Position numbers and translations under genes: made by a program
Shown here: piece by piece, positions 40,312 to 49,420 of the stretch
Layout: the number at the start of each line of letters is the position of its first letter
Numbering within the stretch: the first letter of the stretch is position 1
The notes under the pieces: generated by a model
Databases searched by the model: none
Told to the model about the DNA's origin: nothing
What the model saw: only the letters and a program-made list of their open reading frames with translations
Source of the DNA: Dromiciops gliroides
Lineage: Eukaryota > Chordata > Mammalia > Microbiotheria > Microbiotheriidae
Assembly: GCF_019393635.1 (NCBI RefSeq)
Contig: NC_057864.1
Location: forward strand, 469,572,617 to 469,636,616
Direction of reading: 5' to 3'
DNA length: 64,000 nt

Positions 40312-41022
40312 AAGGTAGGTGGTTTAGTGGATAGAGCACCGGGTCTTGAGTCAAGAAGACCCGAGTTCAAATCCAGCTGTAGACACTTAGTAGCTGTGTG
40401 ACCTTGGGCAAGTCACTTAACTTGTTTGCCTTGGTTGCCTCATCTGATAAATGAGCTGGAGAAGTGTGAGGGAAAAATCCATCCTCTTCTCAATAGTTCG
40501 CAGGAACTCAGCAGTGAAGTGACAAAGGCTTTATTTTCTTCTCATGAGAAGGAGGCACCCTAGTGTGCAGCTAGTGGGTGCCCAGAAAGGGGGCTCGCAG
40601 GCCCTGTTTTATACCCTAGTCCCTAACTCGAATGGACCTTCCCCTTTTTCAGCACTGGTGGGGTTACAATCTACAGGCAAAAACTAGCTAATCAGAACGC
40701 AGTATTCCCACCCCTCTTCCTTGTATGGGCATAACTCAGGAGTGGACCTTATACTTCCTTATATGGACACAACTCTGGAGCAGACCTTATTGAGACCAGG
40801 GCTCCTTGAACCATGTGACCTTGCTAACCTGAGGGGGAGGAGGGGATCTGAGACCTTTGTCCTACAAACAGGTCAGGGGGAGTGTGACTGACTGTTAGAT
40901 CCACGTTGAGAGGAGACAACTGCCCATTTCTCACAAGAAGGAACTGGTATCTCCGCTAAGAAAACCCCCTGGATGATATGGTCATGAAGAGTTGGACACA
41001 ACTAAATGACTCAACGACAACA
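40312..41022 (+). repeat. Chimeric SINE split by a solo LTR
   Basis: Head and body at 40312-40464. The RTE-like tail resumes at 40936 (AGAAGGAACTGG) and ends near TTGGACACAACTAAATGACT. Confidence 0.88.
40465..40935 (-). mobile_element. Solo LTR of an endogenous retrovirus (fossil)
   Basis: A 471-base element bounded by TGTGAG and CTCACA, with a 5-base duplication AGAAG at 40460-40464 and 40936-40940. On the minus strand it has a TATA-type GTATAAAAC box (near 40607-40615) followed by an AATAAA signal, in normal LTR spacing. No internal region remains, so it is a recombined solo LTR. The 5-base duplication does not settle the class. It is younger than the SINE it entered. Confidence 0.85.
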
Positions 41023-41313
41023 TTCAAAGTCTATCACCCTACCCACTATGCCACCTATAGATGCCATAATGCCCACAGTCCCAAAGGGAATTGAACCAGG
41101 ATTCAAATCTCCATTTGAATCTCTGGCTCTAAACAAGGTGCTCTTTGCTTGCATCCTGCTACAGAAGGGAGGATCCACTCACTAGCTGAGCTGTCTTCAA
41201 ATATTTGAACGACTGTTATATGGGAAAGAGATTTAGATGTGTTTTGCTTGGAGGGTATCCCAATGAACAAGGAACCCTAGAGGGAAGTGGCAGGCTCAAG
41301 AGGAAAGATGGCT

Positions 41314-41564
41314 GGGGCAGTTAGGGAGCATAGTGGATAAAGTACAGGCCCTCAGACACTTGGCACTTACTAGCTGTGTGATCCTGAACAAGTCTCTTAA
41401 AAAAGAAAGGAAGGGGGGCAGCTAGGTGGCGCAGTGGGTAGAGCACCGGCCCTGGAGTCAGGAGTACCTGAGTTCAAATCCAGCCTCAGACACTTAACAC
41501 TTACTAGCTGTGTGACCCTGGGTAAGTCACTTAACCCCAATTGCCTCACTTAAAAAAAAAAAAA
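41314..41564 (+). repeat. Deleted SINE followed by an intact SINE
   Basis: The first (41314-41400) lacks its middle. The second (41416-41564) is full length and sits in its A-rich tail (AAAGGAAGG). Confidence 0.84.
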
Positions 41565-42189
41565 GGAAGGAAGAAAGAAAGAAAGAAAAGAGGAAAGATG
41601 GCTAAAGCCAAAGTCCTCTGCACCAAGCCCAACTGCCTTTCCTTGGATCCTGATAAATCACAAAGTCATCACCATAAATCTTAGTTCTCCTGTCTCATTC
41701 CTCCTATTCCCACATCCACCCCCAGTGCCAAGCCCTTAGCAAGCATTGGGCATCTGTTGCTTACTTAAAGAGACTAAGGAAATGCCCCACACACACACAC
41801 ACACCTCTCCATTGCCTTAGACTTTCTGGACCCAAGCACTAACAATTGCTTGGAGCAATTGACCCGAGGATAGGGTACAGACAAAAGTCATACAAGCTTT
41901 AAGAAGCACACGCCCTCAACTACAAAGCCCATGGGCTATTACAATTACTAGCTATGAAAATAAGGGTTTATGGAAGGGCATGCACAGAAGAGAATCACAG
42001 AGAATGGGGAAGCTCTGGAGAAGCTAAGCTCTGTCCCTGGGGAGGGAATTCCCAAGCCAGTCAGATCACAGAGATGCAAAAATAGCCCAATTGTATTATG
42101 ATTATTAACGCGCCATTCAAGTTCTCTCCCAGGGTTATATTATGGTAGGGGGATCGCCCAACTGACACACCAGATGTCAGTGTCTACAT

Positions 42190-42310
42190 GCACTGACCTT
42201 GGATTCAGGAGCACCTGAGTTCAAATCCAGCCTCAGACACTTGACACTAGCTGTGTGACCCTGGGCAAGTCACTTAACCCTCACTGCCCTGCCAAAAGAA
42301 CAAAAAGAAC
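42190..42310 (+). repeat. 5'-truncated marsupial SINE
   Basis: Starts at GCACTGACCTTGGATTCAGG and ends CTCACTGCCCTGCC plus A-rich tail. Confidence 0.82.
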
Positions 42311-42669
42311 CAGCCTCAGTGAGTCCAAAGAGGCTCTGAGGCCCGCCCACCTCTTAGTCCTGTGACCCAGTGGGGAAAAGGGCACTTCCAAGTTTTCTGC
42401 AGTTTTGCTGTCTTACAAAAGATCCTTTCATCTTCTTTTACTTAAATGCCAGTGTGTGTGTGCGCGCATGCGCACGTACACGCTCACGCAAGCCCATGCA
42501 CACATGCATGCAGTCATTCACTGACTCATCCAAGCAGTATTTATTTAGGGTCAGACTCTGTACAATGTCCCAGGTTTCTCATCGCACATTGTCCCTGTCC
42601 TCCCATAGCTTACAATCTAATTGGCAAATCAGCAAGTATTTCTGAAGTACTTACCATGTGCTTACTACA

Positions 42670-42815
42670 GGGTCACTCGGTGGCACAGTGGATAGAGTAC
42701 CTGGCTTGGAGTCAGGAAGATTCATCTTCTTGAGGTCAAATCTGGCCCCAGATACTTAGTAGCTGTGTGATCCTGGGCAAGTCACTTAACCCTCATTGCC
42801 CCACAAAAAAAAAAA
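42670..42815 (+). repeat. SINE variant with an ATTCATCTTCTTGAGG insertion
   Basis: A short extra segment before GTCAAATCTGGCC resembles that in the copy at 1713, suggesting a shared subfamily. Confidence 0.75.
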
Positions 42816-43293
42816 TTCTCTGTGCTAGGCATTGGGGGAGTGGGGCACAAAAACAAATCAGTCTTTGTCCTCTAGGAACTTACAATGTGTAGAAGGGGAA
42901 GGAGTGAGGAACAATATATATGCATATAAATAAATTCAGAGTAAACTGAGGAAAGGTGGAAAAGCTTCCTATAGAAGGTAGTGTCTGGCCTGATCTTTTA
43001 AAAACTTTTATCAATTTTTTTAAATAACAAAAATTAATTTTTCTCTCCCCCAACTGAAAAAAAATCCTTGTAACAAATAAGCATTGTCAGGCAAAACACG
43101 TTTTTCTAGCACCCAAATAAAAGACTATTTTATTCTAATTGACTTGTGTGTCATTGATGTGGGAGGGAAGTAGGGTCAAAATGGCCATGAGTTGTCCCAA
43201 AAGAATTACAAGACTCAATGACTCAGTTTCCCAAGTTTTATTGCAATACTGTGGGTGAACACAGGGAGAGAACTAGAAAAGTGGAAAGGCATA

Positions 43294-43443
43294 AGGGGCA
43301 GCTAGGTGTTGCAGTGGATAGAGCACTGGCCCTGAAGTCAGGAGTACCTGAGTTCAAATTCGACCTCAGACACTTAACACTTACTAGCTGTGTGACCCTG
43401 GGCAAGTCACTTAACCCTAATTGCCTCACTAAAAAAAAAAAAA
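43294..43443 (+). repeat. Marsupial SINE
   Basis: AAAAGTGGAAAGG on both sides; GGAGTCAGG-like type. Confidence 0.88.
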
Positions 43444-44097
43444 GTGGAAAGGTATCTCTTGAATAAGGAAAGAAAAGACAGTTATATTTATAGTATAGAT
43501 AAATTGATTATCAGTCTCATTATAATAATCTCTACCTTAGGGAGGTACTGGGAAGGGTTTATCCTAATTTGGACTTCCTGGGGTCCTAAGCCAACCCCTG
43601 AGGCAGGTACCTTTTTCCATAGAGGTGTGTTTTGGGGGTTTACATGTCATAAGGTGAATCTGGGGGCAAATTTGGCCTTTCCTGTGCATGTTACCTCAAT
43701 TTGCCAAGATCAGAGTGTCCCTGTATTTTTCACTCTCATGTCTAGTTTCAAAATATTTTCATTTATCAGTTAGAATTTCGATACTGTGTATCATTGTTAT
43801 AGTTAAGGTCCCTATGACCTGCTTCTTTGTGGTTTTGTTATGAGTGGTGATTCATGTGGGTAACAAGAACCTAGGCCCTGACTTGTTTCCCAAGTTTTAA
43901 GTTATCTATTAACCCTTTTCAGAACTGGGGCCTGTAAGTTATAGCCCCTCTTGGAGCTCAGATCTAAATTACAGCACATTTCTTAGGTTTTTCTGTTAAC
44001 CCCTTTTAAGCACTATTGATAGCGACTATTGATAGGTTATCTGTTAACCCTTTTGGCCTCCTCCATCACCAAGAGGTGTAATTATTTTATTCATTTA

Positions 44098-44244
44098 TTT
44101 TTTGGGGGGTGAGGCAATTGGGGTTAAGTGACTTGTCCAGGGTCACACAGCTAGTAAGTCTTAAGTGTCTGAGGCCAGATTTGAACTCAGGTTCTCCTGA
44201 ATCCAGGGCCAGTGCTCTATCCACTGTGCCACCTAGCTGCCCCG
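44098..44244 (-). repeat. Marsupial SINE, antisense
   Basis: Starts with a T-rich tail and GGTGAGGCAATTGGGG; duplicated GGTGTAATT/GGTATAATT. Confidence 0.88.
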
Positions 44245-44608
44245 CGGTATAATTCTTTAAAGAGGAATACCTAAGAACCCCTACCACCTATTCCCCACCC
44301 CCACCCTGACTGGGTCTGGCGCCGAATGTGGGGCATGGAAAATTCCTCTTTCCTATCACCACAAAACCCTGAACTTGGCAAACCACGAAGGGCCTTCTGA
44401 AACCTGAGTTAGGCCAGACCCAGTCACAGAAGAAGAATCTTCATCCCTTTTTCCCTTAGATATTAGAGAAAGTGGGGAAATGATCTGTGTCTGGCCTAAC
44501 TCAGGTTTTCTCCTTCAGAAGCTAAACTGAAGGATGGATGGGGTGACCACACTTGACTATGGAAAGTTCCCTTTAGGGGTGGGGTGGGGGAAAGATTCTT
44601 GAGAGTCA

Positions 44609-44760
44609 GGGAGGGCAGCTAGGTGGCGCAGTGGATAGAGCACCAGCCCTGGATTCAGGAGGACCTGAGTTCAAATCTAGCCTCAGACACTTGACACTTA
44701 CTAGCTGTGTGACCCTAGGCAAGTCATTTAACTCCAATTGCCTCACAAAAATAAAGAAAA
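44609..44760 (+). repeat. Marsupial SINE
   Basis: Mixed subfamily: GGATTCAGG body with a CCAATTGCCTCA end. Confidence 0.86.
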
Positions 44761-44911
44761 AGAAAAGATATTCAGGGAGAATTTTCTTTTGGAATGATAG
44801 TCCTGACCTCTGAAGTTATCTCTGTCTCCTAGCTCAGGTAGTAGCCACAACTTTTTTGCTAAAGAATTTAATCTCCCCTTACTTCTTAGGTGTGATAGCT
44901 AGTTTAAACTT

Positions 44912-44997
44912 TTTTTTTAAGTGAGGCAGTTGGGGTTAAGTGACTTGCCCAGGGTCACACAACTAGGAAGTGTTAAGTGTCTGAGGCCGGATTTGAA
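44912..44997 (-). repeat. 5'-truncated SINE, antisense
   Basis: Only the 3' half (AAGTGAGGCAGTTGGGG through GGCCGGATTTGAA). CTAGTTTAAACTTT duplicated at both ends. Confidence 0.88.
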
Positions 44998-45544
44998 ACT
45001 AGTTTAAACTTTAATAGTCCCTTACTTCCTCTATATGTCCCAACCCCATATCAATGCTACTTCCTTGGTCATACTGGGTATTGAATAGCAACACCCCAAG
45101 TCATCATATATCTCTTCTCATTTCTGTTGAGGTGAGAAGGGTACTTCAAAACTAGTACTTTAACCACTTCTGAGTCTGAAGTCCAGTGAAAAGGGCTGGA
45201 TTTTAAGAAAGATGGTGTGGATTCCATTTTCATCTACCTATGGCGTTCAGCCTTTGTCAACAGTATGTGTTGAACTGATGGTCAGATGAGAGCAAGGCTT
45301 TCTGGGACTAGTAGAGTAGGAGCCCAGGGAGAAGGTGCAGTGGGACAAGACTATGGGAAAGCAAGATGTCGCCTGCTCTGATCTTTTGCTTGTAGTTATA
45401 AGACATTCTTAAATTCTCCTAGTGTGAAGGCTTTGCCCTAATCTGAAAGAGAAACCTGAGCAGTGTTTAGGTAACCTTTAATTCTGAAGCAGTGTCCTGC
45501 TTCCTTCCCTCTCTCCAGATCAGCCTGGGGGGCGGGGGGGGGGG

Positions 45545-45690
45545 GGGCGGCTAGGTGGCACAGTGGATAAAGCCCTGTATTCAGGAATTCCTGAGTTCAA
45601 ATCTTGCCTCAGACACTTGACACTTACTACCTGTGTGACCCTGGGCAAGTCACTTAACCCCATTGCCCTGTAAAAAAACAAACAAACAGA
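45545..45690 (+). repeat. Marsupial SINE after a poly-G run
   Basis: CAGATCAGCCT duplicated at both ends. The head begins in a long G-run and lacks part of the ACCGGCC segment. Confidence 0.85.
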
Positions 45691-45957
45691 TCAGCCTAGG
45701 GACAATTTCTCCCTGAAGTCATGAGGCAAAGGTGAAAGGTCCTTAAATGAGTCACATAAGAGAAGGAAGAAAGCTTTTCTTCAGCCAATGGAAATATCTG
45801 TCGAGTTGACCTTAGACCAAGTAGAAAGAGAACGCTCAAGGAGATATTGAGTAGTTTTAAGAAAATTATATTCCAGGGGTATGCCAAAAGTCCTACCTTA
45901 TTGCTCTTTCTGATGAAGCAAACTCTTAAATGAACTTTTACCCTAAATTCTGAAACT

Positions 45958-46190
45958 AAAGCAGCTAGGTAACACAGTGGATAACATGGAAGGCTTGAGT
46001 TCAAATCCAGCCTCAGATGCTTACTAGCTACATGACCCGGGGCAAGTCACTTAACCTTGTTGGTCTCAGTTTCCTCATCTGTAAAATGAGCTCGAGAAGG
46101 AAATGGCAAAATCACTCCAGTATCTTTGCCAAGAAAACCCCAAATGGGGTCACGAAGAGTCTGGAATGACTGAATGACAATAATAACTGC
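45958..46190 (+). repeat. Chimeric SINE with RTE/BovB-like tail
   Basis: Head shortened; GAGAAGGAAATGGCAAAATC, CTTTGCCAAGAAAACCCC and AAATGGGGTCACGAAGAGTC well preserved. Confidence 0.87.
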
Positions 46191-46229
46191 AACTATAATT
46201 TAGCTCACTGTGTGATTTAGTCTATTGTT

Positions 46230-46430
46230 TAAGGATATCATAGATTATAACTTGTAAACGAAATTCTAAATAAAAAAGTTATGTGGAAATGTTTTGTATG
46301 ACTACACATGTATAACATATTGAATTGCTTGAGTTCTTAAGGGGGGGTGGGGAGGGAGGGAGGAAGAGAATCTGGAACACAAAATTTTAAAAATTGATGT
46401 TAACATTTGTTTTTACAACAACTTGTGAGA
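46230..46430 (+). mobile_element. L1 3' end
   Basis: TGTTTTGTATGACTACACAT, GGGAGGGAGGAAGAGAATCT and GGAACACAAAATTTTAAAAA, ending in an AT-rich tail. Confidence 0.68.
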
Positions 46431-47055
46431 GAGAATTCCAGAGCCATGGATTATTTCTAACCATCTTTGGCACGCAGGGTTGAACAGAGGAAAACAAATG
46501 TGAGTACAAGTTCACTTCATTGGTGAATTCTTTACTGGGACTCCCTGCCTTCGATTTCTCTTTTCTCCAACCCATCCTTTCCATTGTTTCCCTGTTCAAT
46601 AAATTCCAGTGGCTTCCTGTTATTGGCTCTCTCACCCACCTCTGCCATCCCCACTCTCTAACTTATTATTTTTTTCTTTTTTTTAATGTCTTCTTAAAAG
46701 TTTATTAAATTAACCTTTAATTTTTTTCTAAAAATGTCATTTTTAAAACTTAAAAAGAATTGAGAAAATAATCCAGCTAGCCATTGAAGTCTTTCACTTA
46801 TTTTTATCTCTCTCTCCTGGCTCATTCCCTACTGCCTACAACCATGCCCATGTCTCCCTCATCCTAGGGAAAAAAAAAACCAAAACCCACTTGATGCTTC
46901 CATAGCCTCCAACTCACCTTCTGCCTTTTGTGGCTAAACTCCTCAAAAAGACATCTACACCAGGTGTCTCCACCTCTTTCCTTTCCACTCTCTTCTCAGC
47001 CCTTGGCTTTTGACCTTATCGTTCCATTGGAACTGCCCTCTCCAAAGTGACCGGC

Positions 47056-47211
47056 GAGGGCAGCTAGGCAGTGCAGTGGATGGAGCACTGGCCTTGGATT
47101 CGGGAGGACCTGAGCTCAAATCCAGCCTCAGACACTTGACACTTACTAGCTGTGTGACCCTGGGCAAGTCACTTGACCCTCACTGCCCTGAAAAAATTAA
47201 AAAAAAAAAAA
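47056..47211 (+). repeat. Marsupial SINE inside L2
   Basis: AAAGTGACCGGYGA duplicated on both sides of a GGATTCGG/CACTGCCCTG-type copy. Confidence 0.92.
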
Positions 47212-48150
47212 GTGACCGGTGATCTCTTAGCTGCCAAATCCCATGGCTTTTCCTCTAGCCTCTTTTCTCCCTGGCCTCTGGGAAGTCTTTGACACTGTCA
47301 ATTACACTTTCCTCCTCTTCTTCTCCTAGGGTTTCAGGGCATCATTCTCTCCTGATTCTCTGCTCCCTCTCTGTCTCCTTGGCTGGATCCTCTCCCGGAT
47401 CACCCCCTCTAACCACGGGTGTTCTCCTGGACTCTATCCTGGGCCCTCTTCTCTTCTCCTTTTATACTCCGTTGCTTGGTGATCTCATCAGCTCCCATGG
47501 ATTTAATTACCATCTCTAGGCTGATGATACTTCGATCTACCTAGTCTGGCCCAATCTCTCCGCCAAAGTTGCATGTCCATCCACCTTCCAGACATTTCCA
47601 CTTGGATGTCCAGTTGACATCATAAATTCAACGAGTCCCAAACTGAACTCATTCTCTTTCCCCAAAACTGTCTTCCTGCCCCCACCCCTAGCTTCCCTAT
47701 TACTATGGAGGGCAGCCTCCCAATCCCTCAGGCTCACAACCTATGAGTCATATCTCTCACCCTGCCGTGTCTCAGATGGTGCCCAGGTCTGCTGATGTCA
47801 CCTTTGCAGCCTTTCTCAAATGCCCTTTCTCTCCTCTGACATAGTGGCTGGCCCCTTCTCAGGTGCCCACCCTCATCACCTCACACCTCGATTATTGCAA
47901 TAGCCTGATGGCAGGTCTGCCTGCCTCGGGTCTCTGCTCACCCCAATCCACTCCCTGTTCAGCCACCAAAGTGATTTTCTTAAAGCACAGGTGGGACCTG
48001 GTCACCCCTCTACTCCAACTCCCAATGGCAAGAACAAATAAAAATGCTTGTTTGGCATTCAAAGCTCTTCATTCCCTGCCCTTCCCCCAACAGACACACA
48101 CCTTTCCGATTTTCTTTCACCTTTTTGCCGAAAGTATTCTTCGATCCAGG

Positions 48151-48463
48151 GGCAACTAGGTGGCACTGTGGATAGAGCACTGGCCTGAACTTGGCAGGAC
48201 CTGAGTTCAAATCTCACCTCAGCTATACTTACTCGCTGTGTGACCCTGGGCAAGTCCCTTAACCCCGATTGCCTCAAACATGCAGAGCCATCTCCAGTTG
48301 TCCTGTTGTATATCTTGCCACTGGACCCAGATGGCTCTGGAGGAGAGGGTGAGGTTGGTGACCTTGCACAGCTCTTCCTCACTTAAGTTTGAGTTCAGTG
48401 CAAGCCATGACGTCTGTCATGTCACGGTCCTCTTGGACGATGAAGGACAAACAACAATTCTTG
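48151..48463 (+). repeat. SINE with a third kind of 3' tail, inside L2
   Basis: Usual head (to 48285) followed by about 175 bases with CATCTCCAGTTGTCCTG, GGACCCAGATGGCTCTGG and GATGAAGGACAAACAACAA. ATTCTTSGATCC is duplicated at both ends, so head and tail moved as one unit. Confidence 0.88.
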
Positions 48464-48559
48464 GATCCGGTGCCTCTGACCTCTTGGCTGTCCCACCCAC
48501 AAGACCTCCCCCCTCTCAGCTCCGGGCACTCTCTCCGGCTGCCCCCTAAGTCTGGAATG

Positions 48560-49420
48560 CCCTCTCCCCCCTCCCCAGTCTGCTAAAAACCCCCCGTTCC
48601 ACAGCGGGAAGTCTTGCCCAGCCCCTCGGGGGCAGGCCGCGTGGATGGGCATCCCTGGCACGAGTCTGTAGAGCGAGTCTGGAGGCCGGCCGCCTCTGCG
48701 TTCCTGGCCAGCCCAGCCCGTGGGGGCTGAGCCTTCATCTCCAGCTGGGACTGCCGCGCCCCCTGGCGGCCAGAGGAGGCGTCTCCCAGGGGCCGTGGCT
48801 CCCCCCAACACATTCCGGCTGGCTCCTGCCCTTAACCAAAATGGCCCACTAGGAGTCCACGTGACCCGCCGAGGCTCCGCCCCCTCGCCTTCAAGCAAAT
48901 AAGGAGGCCGGTTCCGGGCCGCATGCAGGAGCGGGAGCCTGGACTGAAGCCCGAGCCGGAATCATGGCCCGAGGGCTCTGGGCAGCCGCCCTATGGGCTG
49001 CGATCTGCAGCGGGGCCCTGGCTCTGCAGGGCGGGATGCTCTACCCGCAGGAGACCCGGAGCCGGGAACGCAAGGACCTGGGCGGCCTCTGGGACTTCCG
49101 AGCCGACTTCTCGGACGACAGGAACCAGGGCTTTCGGGAGGAGTGGTACCGGACACCCCTGCGGGAGGTGACCTGTCGTCCTAACCCTGGGCACCGGGCA
49201 CCGCGGGGCGGGGGGTAAGAGGGAGGGAGGAGAGAGACTCCCACCGCCCAGCCCGTAGGGAAGCGGCTCTGACCGGGGCTGGACAAGGATGCCCCTCCCC
49301 GGGCATCTGGGCTGCGGGCCCAGTGGGGCTCAGGTTCCTTCCAGCTCCCACTACAATGCCCTTAGCTTCCCCCCTCGCCCTGGCGCAGTTTCTAATCGGA
49401 ATGCCTGTTTCCGTTCCCTT
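48560..49420 (+). promoter_or_regulatory. GUSB: GUSB CpG island and promoter
   Basis: GC-rich, CpG-dense block around GUSB exon 1. A CACGTG E-box with flanks resembling the lysosomal CLEAR element (TCCACGTGAC, 8 of 10 matches to GTCACGTGAC) is at 48856-48865. A GC box (CTCCGCCCC) lies near 48875 and an AT-rich CAAATAAG near 48895-48902. TFEB-type control of lysosomal genes is established in mammals; binding here is inference. Confidence 0.7.
48964..49167 (+). CDS. GUSB: GUSB exon 1 (residues 1-68)
   Basis: Start codon in strong context (A at -3, G at +4), signal peptide, then [17 protein letters not shown]; 204 bases, donor GTGACC, phase 0. A weak out-of-frame ATG lies 41 bases upstream. Confidence 0.95.

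Larger units (their letters stand above)
43190..44335. mobile_element. Possible LTR-retrovirus relic (fossil), orientation unclear
   Basis: On the minus strand TATAAATA (43485-43492) and AATAAA (43237-43242) are about 93 bases apart once the SINE between them is discounted, with a TGTCCC edge near 43191. On the plus strand TGGCGCCGAATGTGGGGC (44317-44334) matches a lysine-tRNA primer site at 16 of 18 bases. Three CTGTTAACCCTTTT-like repeats lie between. Two SINEs have inserted. The two strand signals disagree, so this may be two elements. It looks broken and old. Confidence 0.4.
46790..48540 (+). mobile_element. L2 LINE, reverse-transcriptase ORF remnant
   Basis: Plus-strand translation shows the reverse-transcriptase core: [20 protein letters not shown], then HGFNYHL, a stop in place of Tyr, ADDTSIYL, and further on LITSHLDYCNSLMAGLPAS. 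It is broken by stops and frame changes. Two SINEs (47056-47211 and 48151-48463) split it; the left part also shows ACCTTATCGTTCCATTGGAA. It ends at the edge of the GUSB CpG island. Confidence 0.85.
33872..48560. other. ASL-GUSB intergenic region, repeats only
   Basis: About 14.7 kb without a recognised gene. It contains about 17 SINEs, L2-like pieces (34425-34640, 39430-39600, 42530-42660, 42818-43000, 46790-48540), L1 ends (about 43005-43110, 46230-46430), a hAT-like element (38052-38234), a GGAA-rich simple repeat (38770-38920), a solo LTR (40465-40935) and a possible LTR relic (43190-44335). Unclassified stretches are 34930-35550, 36660-37410, 37715-38040, 38235-38770, 39000-39300, 41580-42180 and 44770-45540. 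Confidence 0.6.

Noticed and set aside
47863-48159. 98-codon frame with apparent protein similarity
   Set aside because: It is the L2 reverse-transcriptase remnant, already listed as a mobile element.
48422-48898. 158-codon minus-strand frame upstream of GUSB
   Set aside because: CpG-island composition plus L2 remnant; no recognised domain. A divergent transcript is possible but unsupported.
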